A stretch of 64,000 nt of DNA from Hanleya hanleyi (taxonomy: Eukaryota; Mollusca; Polyplacophora; Lepidopleurida; Hanleyidae). Each line of letters starts with the position of its first letter. Within the stretch, counting starts at the first letter, position 1. Below are positions 1 through 11,781 of the stretch, piece after piece. The notes beneath the pieces are model-generated. The model saw nothing but the letters and a program-made list of their open reading frames with translations. It had not been told where the DNA came from and did no database searches. The position numbers and the translations under genes were made by a program. Location: NCBI GenBank assembly GCA_036873755.1, contig JAVTVY010020465.1:19343-83342 (forward strand). The letters run 5' to 3'.

Positions 1-1230
1 TTCGAAAATCCAATATGGCCACCAGGCAGCCATCTTGGATTTCCCCATGAAACCTTGTTATCGCGATTTCTCAGGAACTACTTCATGGATCTCTTTCAAA
101 TTTGGTACACAGGTTCCCCTTGGAGTCTAATTGTGCAAGATACCTTTTCTGGTCCGATTCGAAAATCCAACATGGCCACCAGGCAGCCATCTTGGATTTC
201 CCCATGAAACCTTGTTATCGCGATTTCTCAGGAACTACTGCATGGATCTTTCTCAAATTTGATACACAGGTTCCCCTTGGGGTCTAGTTGTGCAGGATAC
301 CTTTTCTGGTCCGATTCGAAAATCCAATATGGCCACCAGGCAGCCATCTTGGATTTCCCCATGAAACTTTGTTATCGTCATTTCTCAGGAAGTAGCTCAT
401 GGATCTTCCTCAAATTTGATACACAGGTTCCCCTTAGGGTCTAGCTGTGCAAGATACCTTTTCCGGTCCGATTCGAAAATCCAATATGGCCACCAGGCAG
501 CCATATTGAATTTCCCCATGAAAATTTATCATCATTTCTCAGGAAATACTGCATGGATCTTTCTCAAATTTGGTACACGGGTTCCCCTTGGTGTCTAGTT
601 GTGCAAGATACCTTTCCCGGCCCGATTTGAAAATCCTGTATGGCCACCAGGCAGCCATCTTGGATTTCTTCATGAAACTTTATCGTCATTTCTCAGGAAC
701 TACTGCATGGATCTTTCTCAAATTTGGTACACGATATGCAAGATGCCTTTTTCGGTCCGAATCGAAAATTCAATATGGTCACCAGGCGGCCATCTTAGAC
801 TTCCCCATGAAATTTTGCTATCATGATTTCTCATGCAGGAAGTATTATCTGGATCTTTCTCAAATTTGATAAACAGGTTCCCCTTGTGGTCCAGTTGTGC
901 AAGATACCTTTTCTGGTCCGATTCGAAAATCCAATATGGCCAACAGGCGGCCATCTTGGATTTTCCCATGCAACTTTGTTATCGTGATTTCTCAGGATTG
1001 GTACACAGGTTCCCCTTGTCGTCTAGTTGTGCAAGATACCTTTTTCGGTCCGAATCGAAAATCCAATATGGCCACAAGGCGGCCATCTTGAATTCCCCCT
1101 TGAAACATTGTTATCGTGAATTCTCAGGAAATATTTCATGGATCTTTCTGAAATTTGATACACAGGTCCCACATGAGGCCTAGTAGTGCAAGATACCTTT
1201 TTTAGTCCGATTCGAAAATCCAAGTTATGC
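1..1230 (+). repeat. Satellite array, about 157-bp unit
   Basis: About 7.5 diverged head-to-tail copies of a roughly 157-bp unit run from the window edge, so the array is cut at its left end. Each unit holds 'caatatggccaccaggc', 'ccatcttggatttcccc' and a core 'caaatttggtacacagg'. Spacing between equivalent points is about 155-160 bp, with one shortened unit near 930-1062. Short open frames on both strands in this stretch are by-products of the repeat. A related diverged array lies at 23921-24960. Confidence 0.92.
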
Positions 1231-1250
1231 TTCAAATTAATACGGTATTC

Positions 1251-1509
1251 TCGAGTTGTGACGTTGCATCACAAGAGTCGGCGGATAAAACGGTGGGGCA
1301 TATTCTATATATTGTCTATAGAGAATATCCATACCTTCACCTTCCATATCAAGGAGTTCAAATAATTCGGATTAAAATGTATTTCTTCAAATTTTAAATC
1401 AGTTTTCTTTAGTCCATGCAGTAGCAAGTGAACTGCTCCACCCTTTCGTCTGCCGGCGGGTCGGCTACATGAAAGGACGTCACTCTTGTGACTCAACGTC
1501 ACAACTCGA
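1251..1509. mobile_element. MITE-like element with 28-bp inverted ends
   Basis: Positions 1251-1278 and 1482-1509 are inverted copies of each other with about 26 of 28 matches (outer end TCGAGTTGTGACGTTG). They enclose about 200 bp without a gene. No target duplication could be fixed, because the palindrome TCGA occurs at both edges. A short non-autonomous DNA transposon is the simplest reading. Confidence 0.5.
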
Positions 1510-3089
1510 CAACTGTAGACTACTGCATTTTTTCGATCCAAGGGAGATAATCAGGATTCAGGCACTTTTGAAGTTTCAACATTACTGCGCGGACCGGATC
1601 CCTTGTACCATCTTACTATTTTCGAGCATGGTATCTTAAAAGAGATATCTCAAACTAGCCCAGTAAACAGAACAGAATTAGCATTCGTTCCTAATTATGA
1701 AATCTTAAGTATGTTTCATAGCTCATGCCAAAGTGTCAAAGAGATTGGTCCTCGCTTCCAGTACGCAATGATGACACGTGCAAAAAAAATTAATAAAAAA
1801 AAAATACTGTATACTGAATGTACATTCACTTTCAGACTAACTTTGCTCATTTCTCTTGTATTATAACAACCGACATAAGTACAGTTTCTAGAAATCTTGA
1901 AACTCCTGAAACTTATATTATATCTTGGTGTTTTTCAGTGTCACTTTTCCGATCTTTTTCGCTCAGATTCGAAATTTTGTAAACAAAATTACAAATCAAT
2001 CGTTTGTTCTTAGTAACAATGGACAAAAAGATCCTCTAGTCATTAGCTTACAATTATCGGACAATGGTGGGCGCCAAGATCCTTCAGGATCTCTCGTTAT
2101 GACATAGTCACACAAAAAAATCTGAAATATCTGTTATACTTTTCTCCAGAATTCTGTTTTAAAAGCGTAAAAAAATGTGTCCCAGTTTTCCGCACTCTGG
2201 GATACTCTGGGACACCCACTGGGGTGCGATGGGACAATAATCAAAATACATTTTATAAGAAGTATATAATATGTTTCATAGGAGTTTAGAAGATTCAACA
2301 GCGGTGGTTAAGTTAGTTGCTATTTTAGGCCCCTGCTTTACGCAAAATATTTCTCAGGAGCCAAATTTGAGGAAAAAAATATTTTGTGTGATTCCCATCC
2401 CAACGAAAGCATTTGACTTTGAAAGTTTTAGTAAAACTCATCAAATCTGATAGGATTAGCAAATACTACCATGTAGGAAACAAAATAATGCACTTTGATG
2501 GCATTATTTAACATGAAAGGAAATTTCACCATTTGATTACTATTGTCCCAGTGTGCCCCGGCAAAAGTGTCCCACTCTGCCCCAGGTGCATGATATATTC
2601 CTTTTTATGACAAAAAACTAATACATACAGCTGAGATACTAAATCGATATAATTAAAGTGTACCTTTGTCCATCCTCTCTCAGTAGTAACAAAACAGCAA
2701 TGAAGCACCGCTGAAAACTTCTCATAATGAACTATCATCCTCAGTCCTCAAAAATTACTTGGACTGCTCAAAAACAATTTTTGTGTCCCTAATTTTGTAC
2801 CAATGATAGGTTTTACTTGTAATCAATATAGAAGTTGTATGGGGGAGATAGCTTTCTGCTGATAGTAATGTAATGTGCTTCTTGTTCTTAACAAAAGAGC
2901 TATAGACGGCTTGTCACACTGTGCTCCATGTCCCACTGTACCCCAATCTCCCCTATACATGCATTTGGCTGTCATATTTTTTAACGAGTGGGAAGACACG
3001 GAAATCCTTTAATGGACGACGGCTGAATAATGAATCATGGACGCTTGTAATCTTCACAGGACCGACGAAAGCTATTGTTGATTGGGGGG
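1510..3089. other. No gene seen; short 'gtcccac.ctg.cccca' repeats
   Basis: AT-rich DNA with only short chance frames. Similar motifs about 'tgggacac' or 'gtgtcccac' occur near 2176-2235, 2545-2590 and 2915-2950 and may be remnants of one old dispersed element. Nothing else was recognised. Confidence 0.5.
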
Positions 3090-3295
3090 CTAGTATCATA
3101 GCACTTTAGGTGAGGGTCCAGGCACTGCCTAGGCGGTCTAGATCGCCGGAGACGCATTTTAAGTGATTTCTGGCGAATAAATTCATAGTAACTCTGTAAT
3201 GAAGTGTATTTTTACTTCTTTCCTTAATATAACCTTTTACCATGAAAAAAACAATCAATGGTGGTTTCCTGCGATGCTGAATTAGAAAAATAAAT
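3090..3295 (-). repeat. Dispersed ~200-bp repeat, inverted copy 1
   Basis: This stretch is the reverse complement, with divergence, of 9892-10092. Shared blocks include 'cactttaggtgagg.tcca', 'ggcg.tctagatcgcc' and 'tgcgatgctgaatta'. The two copies face each other about 6.6 kb apart. They may be two insertions of one repeat or long ends of a larger element. Confidence 0.75.
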
Positions 3296-4331
3296 GTGTT
3301 ATAAAGTAGCCTGATTGCGTAGACAAAACCGATATAATTCGTACTAGTAGTATGGGCAATGGGGAGATAATTCCTGTAATGGAAAGACCTTTGCAGAAAT
3401 AACGCCATCTACATTAATAATGTAAAAGTATAGATGGCGCTAGCTATAATTCTGGTCGTTTTAAGCAACATAAGACGCTTCAGTATGGAAGAGCTTGTAG
3501 TAAACACATATTTACAGTTTAATGCTTTCACAAACTGGCCATTCTTCTGTTGGCAGTGAGTTGAGGAAAACAATGTGAGAATAACCCGTCCGCCATTATA
3601 GTTACTATAGTTACTTACAGGGAATTACGTGGAGATAAAATATTGCAGCAAAATTATTGGAGGGGGGGTCACTTCGCCGGTCTTGCTTCAATCCTGCTTG
3701 GAGTTTTCTTTCCTTGCTGAGAAAATGACCGCCAGGCTGCATATATGTGGCATTCTCCCGTATGCGGCGTGCTCCCATCTTCCTTTTGATTTCATACCGA
3801 ATCCCACACTGTCCCGCACTCGTGAGAATGATTGACTTATTAAATGGCGGGGATTGAGGTTGGGTCAAACAAACAAACATATTTTATCAAGGATCAAGGA
3901 TATCATTTGATACCTAGGAGTGATAAGATAAACAGTGAGGTCAGACATGAAGATAAATTTATCCTCAGTACATTTAACATTCATATTCAGTCCTACACTA
4001 CAGGCAGCACCACACCTGGCTGACGGTACGGCCCGTAAACGTTGTGTACAGGTAGGCCTAATTTCCTATCTACCGTCCTTGTTTCATAATTTCGACGGAC
4101 CAATTTCCATAAATAACTGAAGTGTTGGTCCGTCGACTGCAGCAATGACGGTAGTTCAACAAGCTGAACTATACTTACATTTAATTTTGTGATATTGACA
4201 ATGTCTACAATGACGGTAGATAGGAATACCCGTGGTTGTGTTATTTGTTTTCCTAGAGTATCTATGGCCTCAAGATGCCAGCTTGCTACCAGCCTGCTGT
4301 CTGCAGTGCTGGTGGGTTTCGACAGGACCAT
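3296..4331. other. No gene seen
   Basis: About 1 kb of AT-rich DNA with small frames only. No domain, RNA gene or clear repeat was recognised. Confidence 0.5.
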
Positions 4332-4523
4332 CACAGGGGCTTGTCGTTGGTCGGTTATTAATTATGATATTAATATTTATATATACTCTCCTCCTACTCT
4401 ATTATAACAGAGTATAATTATACTAGTTGTTATATTATATTATACTTTATTATAACAGTAGGAGAAGAGTATATATAAATATTAATATCATAATTAATAA
4501 CCGACCAACGACGAGCCCCTGTG
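4332..4523. repeat. Long near-perfect hairpin, 67-nt arms
   Basis: Arms 4332-4398 and 4457-4523 are inverted copies with only about two differences, separated by 58 nt of AT-rich spacer. The outer ends read CACAGGGGC. The form suggests a foldback MITE; no target duplication was convincing. Confidence 0.85.
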
Positions 4524-4859
4524 GACCAGATAATTGAGCAGTTAGCGTGTGTCATAATAATAATGTGGAGAAATCAAGGGATCTAATTATCTGACAGCTG
4601 TTATTTATTGAATGTGGACCTGGCTTCACCAGTCTCGGTATGAATAGGACTTGTCACATTCAAACTATTGTGTGGGCAGTGTCGCAACTGTTGTGACATT
4701 ATCAGCAGTTATCAGATGATGTCGCCAGCTAATGTCATAACTGTGCTGTGACAATATATAGCAGGCAAATCCATCTCTCTACAAAAGTGATAGCGAGCGT
4801 GAAACTGTTGATGCTTATTGTCACAACTGAGGACCAGTAATTATTTGATTCAAAAATAT

Positions 4860-5275
4860 ATCAAACATGGTTCAAGGTTTGTACGGGTCTTGGATTTCCT
4901 TGAATTCTGAGAAAACTACATTCCAGGACTTGGGAATCCTTGAATTCTGACAATATTTGAAAAGAGTCCTGGAAAAGTCCTTGAATTTGATTGTCCTCGC
5001 CCCCAAAATATCTGCTACAATTAATTAGGCCTACTTACCTTATAATTATCATAGGTCATTATTTGTTGGATATATTTATGTTCAGCACTTCCCACATGGC
5101 CTTGATGTCAAAACCGATGATAAGCGGACAGTCACAAGTTTTAATGAATGAAACATGGTAAAAGGTGTTAAAAAATGTTTAGGAAAATTTAGTTTAATAT
5201 CCTGGAAAAAGGTTGTATGGACCTTGAAAAGTCCTGGAATTTTGTCTTTCACAAAGGGTAGGAACCCTGCAGTTT
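4860..5275. mobile_element. Probable non-autonomous DNA element ('ccttgaattc' type)
   Basis: The segment is bounded by 'caaggtttgtacggg' on the left and 'gggtaggaaccctgcag' on the right. Imperfect inverted 'ccttgaattct...ggacttgg' and 'ccttgaaaagtcctggaat' blocks lie inside each end. This is the look of an old hAT-like MITE, but the ends are diverged and no target duplication was found. Confidence 0.4.
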
Positions 5276-5520
5276 GTTGATTGATCCACTAATCAAAGTA
5301 TGGCCTTCATGATGACATCATCTTTTCTGCACTTTGCTACCAGGGGTCGCTGTTGTAAAGCGAGGATGGTGATTTCAGTGAATACCAAGTGGACGTAGTG
5401 TCAGATCTGACATCTAGTAGTTAGCCATCTTCCATTAAGAATTTAATCTTTTGTTAATGATTATAAGTTACGAAAATCTTACTGTATTTTTCAAGATTTG
5501 TTCACCACTAGGTTATTGTC

Positions 5521-5950
5521 CAGCAAATAGGAATGATGCTCTCTCTCCCTCAGGAATGATAGTGCCCCACCGCTGTCTCAGGAATCGGTGTCCGCGCCCC
5601 CTAGGAATAATTCACTAGCATATCGGGAATAACCCTACTCCATAGGAATGATTGTCCACCAAAAAAAGATTGACCGGCATAAAGGAATAATAGTCTCTCA
5701 AAAAATATCAATCTCAGGAGTGATAGTCTCCTCGCCATTCAGATACGGTTGTCCCTCATCATCAGGTATACGGTAATGGTCCAGCGTATCTAAATGATGG
5801 TTTTACCTCTAGAAATGGTTTACGCACCAGAAAAGATTGACCCAGCAGACAGCAATAATGGAATTATAGGTCTACATGTAGTCCCCCACCATGGAATGAT
5901 GGTCAAGCTTATCTGAATGGTGATCCATGCCAGGGAATGTTTGACCGGAA
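5521..5950 (+). repeat. Degenerate minisatellite ('ggaatgat.gtcc')
   Basis: A loose tandem pattern of roughly 25-35 bp built on 'aggaatgatagtcccc' recurs through this stretch with many substitutions. The following block, 5952-5999, is duplicated at about 6399-6448 ('ctgccctcagcaatgga'). Confidence 0.6.
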
Positions 5951-6449
5951 GACGGGGAATAATACCCCGTCCTCCTGCCCTCAGCAATGGATTGTGTATT
6001 TATTGCTCAAATCTACACCTGCTATTGTTATTGCCATTATCCTCCTTTGGAGATCCTGCTGTAGACTAAAAGTTCTCACCCCTCTGGAGCCTCAGCCAAT
6101 AGGTTACACTGCGCCTGCGCCCAATACGCACTTCCCAATTCCTTTTTCCTTCTACAGCCACACCGTGTGGATGTCTTTTGAGAGATCTCCGCTAGATTAG
6201 ATTTTGTCTATCTTGGGATAGGGAATTGAGTCTAGATTAAGCTGTATACATTGTAAAACAATGTCTAAAGACATGGGAATATCTAAACGCTGCGAATCTT
6301 GCAGGCGGTCTTGGTCTCGATTAGATTCACATTCACTGTGTTTTCTCTTGCAAAGGCTATATGTGTTATCGTAAAGCTACGTGCTTGCAATGTAACAGAA
6401 GATAGGGAATAATACCTCGTCCTTCTGCCCTCAGCAATGGACTGTGTAT

Positions 6450-7540
6450 AATAACCTGTTATCATTGGAATAATCATAACTTGGTGCAAGTTTCATGCCT
6501 GTTTCTTCATTCGTTGTTGAGATATAAACAAAATGACACTGGACCCTTCATAATGATTCACCACAACAGAATAACATTAAAAGTAAAATTATACAGGTTC
6601 AATGAATTTACCAATATCAGAAAATAGCCAAATTAATGAAAACTGGCCACTTCATAGCCACCTGAGAATACTTAAAGTGACATATACATGTATCTACCAT
6701 ACTGGAAAACAGTAGTCTGCAACCACCACCTTACCTCTCTTCAAGTTTTCTGTCTGATGATCTCTTCTACAACAACCCACAGTGATTTGCTCTCGTGACA
6801 TCTTACTTGAAGGATAGACCGGTATGACTTGATGCTCCATCCATGACCTAATGCCTGTCTGATATCACATCTTTAATACTAGAGATAAATTTCTCATTCT
6901 CTTGTCCTGGTTACCTCTCTGATCTTTGCAGGCCTATGCCTTTTCATACCGGTCGAACATCATTCGCAGGCCCATTAGTCAAAGGGGATTCAGGCAAACC
7001 TCCCTTTCGGAAATATTATATTCCTCACCCCTCTCTCCCCCATACAAGCACTCTTTTCAAATAGAAGTGAACTCCCCTATGTGCCCCTTTCTCTTACAGA
7101 GTGAAAATCCTGATGTGCCCTTCTGACATGCATGTGAAGTACATGTACCCCTCAACATATATCCTGGCTACAGGCCTGATTCTTGCGCACTTAATATTCA
7201 CAATTTCGTATCCACCTTTACAGGTAGTGTGGGAGACAATGCTTCAGGGTGTGATTACCTCTTTCACTATAATATTTTCTTACCTATTTTTACCTGTAAT
7301 GGTGGCAACAGATGTGGGACTTACACAGAATGATGTAGCCAATCAATAGCCCTATTTTCACTTCCAACCAAGCCAGTTCACACCTCTGAGATCCAGCTAA
7401 CCATTCAATAAGTTCTGATGTATCTGGTGCATTGAAAACATGAGATTTTTTTTTCATATGAGTGGAATTTCTATTTTGCAATTCCTAATGAATCAGTTTG
7501 CTGTGAACTACGTATTTCTCATCTCAAATTGGAGTACTGT
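6450..7540. other. No gene seen
   Basis: About 1.1 kb of unique-looking AT-rich DNA. Open frames here are short, with no recognisable domain or splice structure. Confidence 0.45.
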
Positions 7541-7544
7541 TTTT

Positions 7545-8435
7545 GTCCCCCGCCGCAACGCGGCCGGGGACTTTAAAATGGTTCTTGCTTCTTTGTGTCC
7601 GTGGATGTCCGTCCATGTCTGTTCGAAGCGATAACTTCCTAACGCTTTGTTGGATTCTTTCGAAATTCGGAATATGCATTCCTTGCGGCAAGACGCCAGT
7701 CCGTATTGCATTTCAGCAACATCTGCCTGAAGGTGGCGCCACTAGTTCTTGCTTCTTTGCGTATGTGGATGTCCGTGTACGTCCGTGCATGTCTGTTCAA
7801 AGCGATAACTTTCTAACGCTTAGTTGGATTCTTCCGAAATTCGGCATACGCATTCCTTGCGACAAGACACCAGTCCGTATTGCATTTCAGCAACATCTGC
7901 CTGAAGGTGGCGCCACTAGTTCTTGCTTCTTTGCATCCGTGGATGTCCGTGTACGTCCGTGCATGTCTGTTCGAAGTGATAACTTCCTAAAGTTTTGTTG
8001 GATTCTTCCAAAATTAGAATACGCATTCCTTGTGACAAGACGCCAGTCCGTATTACATTTCAGCAACATCTGCCTGAAGGTAGTGCCACTGGTTCTTGCT
8101 TCTTTGAGTCCGTGGATGTTCGTGTACGTCCGTGCATGTCTGTTCGAAGCGATAACTTCCTAACGCTTTGTTGGATTCTTCCGAAATTCAGCATTCGCAT
8201 TCCTTGCGACAAGAGGCCAGTCCGTATTGCATTTCAGCAACATCGGCCTGAAGGTGGCGCCACTGGGTCAAAATAGATTTTTTTTCCATGTACATCTGTT
8301 CGAAGCGATAACTTCCTAATGCTGTGTTGGATTATTCCGAAATTCGGAATACGCATTCCTTGCAACAGGACGCCAGTCCGTATTGCATTTCAGCAGCATC
8401 TGCCTGAAGGTGGCACCACTGAGTTTCTCTTCTTC
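7545..8435 (+). repeat. Hairpin-headed satellite array, ~170-bp unit
   Basis: A GC-rich palindromic head (about 7545-7570: 'cccccgccg' then 'cggccgggg') is followed by a 'gtccgt'-rich stretch and about five units of 157-177 bp. Each unit holds 'gcgataacttcctaacg', 'gaaattcggaatacgcatt' and 'catctgcctgaaggtggcg'. A 206-codon open frame across the array is repeat-derived and not a gene. Confidence 0.88.
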
Positions 8436-8464
8436 TTGTCCGTTCCAGTCAAAATGGGCCTTCA

Positions 8465-8720
8465 ATTTTGTTATATGAAATCATTCTATTCCACATCATA
8501 TGACTTACCCTAAAGCTTTTGCATGAACCATATTTTATTTCAGAAGTATAATGTGAAATCCCCGCAGTACTGAATCCCTGATTTTTGAATTTTGTGTCAT
8601 CTTAAACGAAGGACAACATTTCCTTCAATTTTGCTAACAAATAATTGTATTGCACATCATATGATTTACCCTGAAGCTTCTGCACGAATCATTTGTGTCC
8701 ACACATGTATATTACTATAT
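8465..8720 (+). repeat. Dispersed repeat, family also at 46610-47070
   Basis: Contains 'catcatatgacttaccc', 'ccatattttatttcagaag' and 'gaaggacaacatttccttc', all of which recur in the three-unit array at 46610-47070. Here there are about one and a half units. Confidence 0.75.
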
Positions 8721-8934
8721 TAATTACAACTGTGTTCCTAATGTTTGGGTGCACACTGTGCATATGATCAATTTCCTGAATTGAACTGAATTGAACTGAA
8801 TTCAACCTTGCCGGTCTTCAGACTGACAGATGATGGCATGCAGTTGTCAGTGCAGTTGTTCATGTACAGGGAGCTTTCTATGAATGAGTTGCAACCCCAA
8901 AAGGCTTAAAATTGATCAGGCACAGACCCATGTT

Positions 8935-9845
8935 TTTACCCCTCGGCCAATTTTGGCCATGGGGTATTGTCATCATCTTGTACGTCCGTCTGTCCGTACG
9001 TCCGTCTGTCCGTACGTCCGTCCGTGAGCGAGATAGCCGGAAAACTGTTCCGCTGATGAATTCCAAATTTGGTATGCTTATTTACCTAGTCAAGGACCAG
9101 AAGCCTATAGAATTGGGACCTGATTGGGTGGGAACCTTAGCAGCCATCTTTAATTTCATGCAAAATGGATAATGATCCATATCTCGGAAACCATTCAACT
9201 GTTCAATACGAAATTTGATATACATCATCGATACATCAAGCAACTTTCAACGAATTACCAAACAGGCTTTTCTGATTAGCTGGGAACCCTGGAGGCCATC
9301 TTTAATTCATGCGAAATCGATAATGCTAGCCTACATATCTCGGTTACCATTCAATTGTTTTATATGAAGGTTGGTATATATCATCGATACATCCAGATAC
9401 TTTGAATCGGGACCTGATTGACTGAAAACCTTGGTGGCCATCTTTAATTTAGGCAAAATCATTAATGATCTCTATATCTGATTCCGTTGGAGTGCTCAGT
9501 GTAAAATTTGGTATACATCATTGATGCATCAAGAGACTTACAATGAATGACAGATCTGGTTTCTCTGATTGGGCGGAAATCTTGGCGGCCATCTTTAATT
9601 TATTCAAAATCTTTAATGATGTTTATCTCTGATACCATTCAAATGTTCTATACGAAACTTGATTTACAGCATCGATGTATGAAGAGACTTGCATTAATGA
9701 ATAACCACATTAGTTCCTCTGAGTGACGGGAAGGATGGGCAACCATCTTTAATTTATGTAAAATCATTAATGATCTCTATCTCTGACACTGTTCAAATGC
9801 TCAATGTAAAATTTGGTATACATTATCGATGCATCATCTCGGTTA
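8935..9845 (+). repeat. Hairpin-headed satellite array, ~160-bp unit
   Basis: The head at 8937-8966 is a strong palindrome (TACCCC, TCGGCCAA, TTGGCCAT, GGGGTA in order). It is followed by repeated 'tacgtccgtctgtccg' and then about five diverged units. Units share 'ggcggccatctttaattt', 'aatgatctctatctctga' and 'aaatttggtatacatcat'. Confidence 0.85.
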
Positions 9846-9891
9846 CTCCTACACGATGTGCCTAGGATAAAGTACTATACTATACACAATT

Positions 9892-10092
9892 TTTTGTAAT
9901 TCAGCATCGCAGAAAACCATCGATTGCGTTTTCATGGTAAAAGGGTTAGGAAAGAACTAAAAATACACTTCAATGCAGAGTGATTTTGATTGACGCCAGA
10001 AATCGCTCAGAACGCTTCTTCGGCGATCTAGACCCCAGGAGCATCTGGGGCCTGGGCGGCCCCTGGATCCTCACCTAAAGTGCAATGATAGT
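9892..10092 (+). repeat. Dispersed ~200-bp repeat, inverted copy 2
   Basis: Partner of 3090-3295 in opposite orientation. Shared blocks are 'attcagcatcgcag', 'ttttcatggtaaaagg', 'ggcgatctagacc' and 'cctcacctaaagtgc'. Confidence 0.75.
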
Positions 10093-11094
10093 GGCCGTAC
10101 CACTTTGAATTTGCTTCCGACGCCCCCTGTATTAACAGACAGTGTCAACGTACTGTTCCAGCTGTCTCCCGTTCAGTGATTGGTCATTCGACCCCGCCAT
10201 TTTAAACTAATACGAGCATTTTCATTGGATCACTATTAGATAAGACCCACCCCAATCTTCATACACAACCACGCGACTGTCTCAGTTGACTGATGACATA
10301 GCGCGGATTCGTTTTTGATTTCAAAATCTGCTGTCTAACTGGGAAAATGCTGTTGCTGCATCAGCCGATCATTGGCCCCCTGTAGAAGATACTATAGGCT
10401 AATACATGTAGGCTACCATGCCGTGAGATGATGCTTGGGATTGCATTTCGCTCACTTGCACCTACAGGTGGCGACAACTGGTGGCAAATTTAAAATTTGG
10501 TTGTCGGGCAACAGGTTGATGCCTTCAGCTTCTCGTCAAATTTGGTTTGAAGATAATGCCTTGAGATGTCACTTGGGGATGCTTCTCGGTGCTTCACTGC
10601 ATGGAAACTATATCACAGAAGCAATCAACTTTCAGTCAATCGTTCTGAGTTGATCTTAAAACTTGGGAAGGCAGAAAGACCCTTCCACATCCAACGCCTA
10701 TGAAGCAGCAGTTCATGTATATCCCCTGAGACCAACAATGCTAAAAAATATTGCTGCCATTTCGGCGGGGGACCTAGCATCCTCTGGCTGCTTGTTCAAA
10801 TATCAAGGGCATTGCTAGGGGGAGTGGTTGGGTGTGAACAAACCCCCTTCAGATTGGATCTTATTTTCCTATGTTGAACAGTACAGTTGGGGGCTCGTTA
10901 ATAAGTGAGCATAGGAAACGACCCCTCTCAAGAAATCCTGGTGACACCCATGAATCTGATGATGAATTCTTTATGACCCCAAAAATATGAATGCAGTGTG
11001 TAAAGCCAGTGGTTACATTGTAACGACTTACAGATTCCTATATGAAGCGCTGTGATGCACTTCCAGAGTCTGTCCATTGTTATTGCGTTAAGCA
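10093..11094. other. Upstream flank of the SCARB2-like gene; no gene or promoter assigned
   Basis: No open frame of note was seen. A 5' untranslated exon and promoter of the downstream gene could lie here, because the first coding exon starts after a splice acceptor at 11630. I could not place either from sequence alone. Confidence 0.35.
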
Positions 11095-11446
11095 GGCTAG
11101 GGTGATCCTGCTCTCTAAAATGGAGGTAAAAAAGATTGTTTGTGCTCAATAAAATCAGTTTACATAATGGATTCAGCAAAATCCTCTTGCGGTGCACACA
11201 TGTCCCCATCAAATGGTAGTTAAAAAATAAATTGTGCTCCATCTAATTTACATAATAATAGGCCAAATATTTGTAACGCTAATGAAACAACATTGACTGG
11301 TTCTGTCAAATGACAAATTAATTTTATGACCTGGAAAAATAGATTAATGCACCTGAAGTTTTGGAGCGTTGTTTAAGAAGAAATCAAAAGTTATTGAGCC
11401 AAAACAACCTTTTTTACCTCCATTTTGTAGAGTGGAATCTCCTTAA
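11095..11446. mobile_element. MITE-like element, copy 1 ('ctaaaatggaggtaaaaaag' ends)
   Basis: About 350 bp bounded by imperfect inverted ends. The left inner end reads 'ctaaaatggaggtaaaaaag'; the right end reverse-complements to 'caaaatggaggtaaaaaag'. The interior matches 39505-39858 in blocks such as 'aataataggccaa.tatttg' and 'aaaatcctcttg.ggcgcac'. No target duplication was fixed. Confidence 0.65.
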
Positions 11447-11661
11447 CCTTTTAAATTATGTGTGAATTGCAGCTGTCACATGCTAGCATAATGTCATTGT
11501 TATATTTCACAACAAACCTGATATTCAACTGTAGTGAGATACATGTATCGCATTCACTGCCAAATAAATGTATAAATTTATGTTTTGAAGTGTCTTTGAT
11601 TAATAAATATTGAAATTATATTTATTTCAGATGGTGTGGTAACAGAAAACATTGGGACAAA

Positions 11662-11781
11662 ATGGCATGTAGCTGGAAGAAAAAGAGTGTTGGTGTTGTG
11701 GTTGTCGCTGTAGCTCTGATAGCTATAGGTGGTGGCATGATTCCATTGGTGGACTGGATTATAAAATCACAGATCAAAAAG
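11662..11781 (+). CDS. SCARB2: SCARB2-like coding exon 1
   Basis: Forty codons from ATG, beginning MACSWKKKSVG and ending QIKK, with donor AAG|gtcagt in phase 0. The exon itself begins after an acceptor (tttatttcag) ending at 11630, so at least one untranslated exon lies upstream. A tiny upstream frame, ATG GTG TGG TAA, starts at 11631. The exon encodes the short cytoplasmic N-terminus and the first membrane segment. Confidence 0.88.

Noticed and set aside
7543..8276. Open frames of 206 and 93 codons with recurring 'PCDKTPVRIAFQQHLPEGG'
   Set aside because: They are translations of a ~170-bp satellite; the same repeat is open in several frames and units differ by frame-breaking changes.
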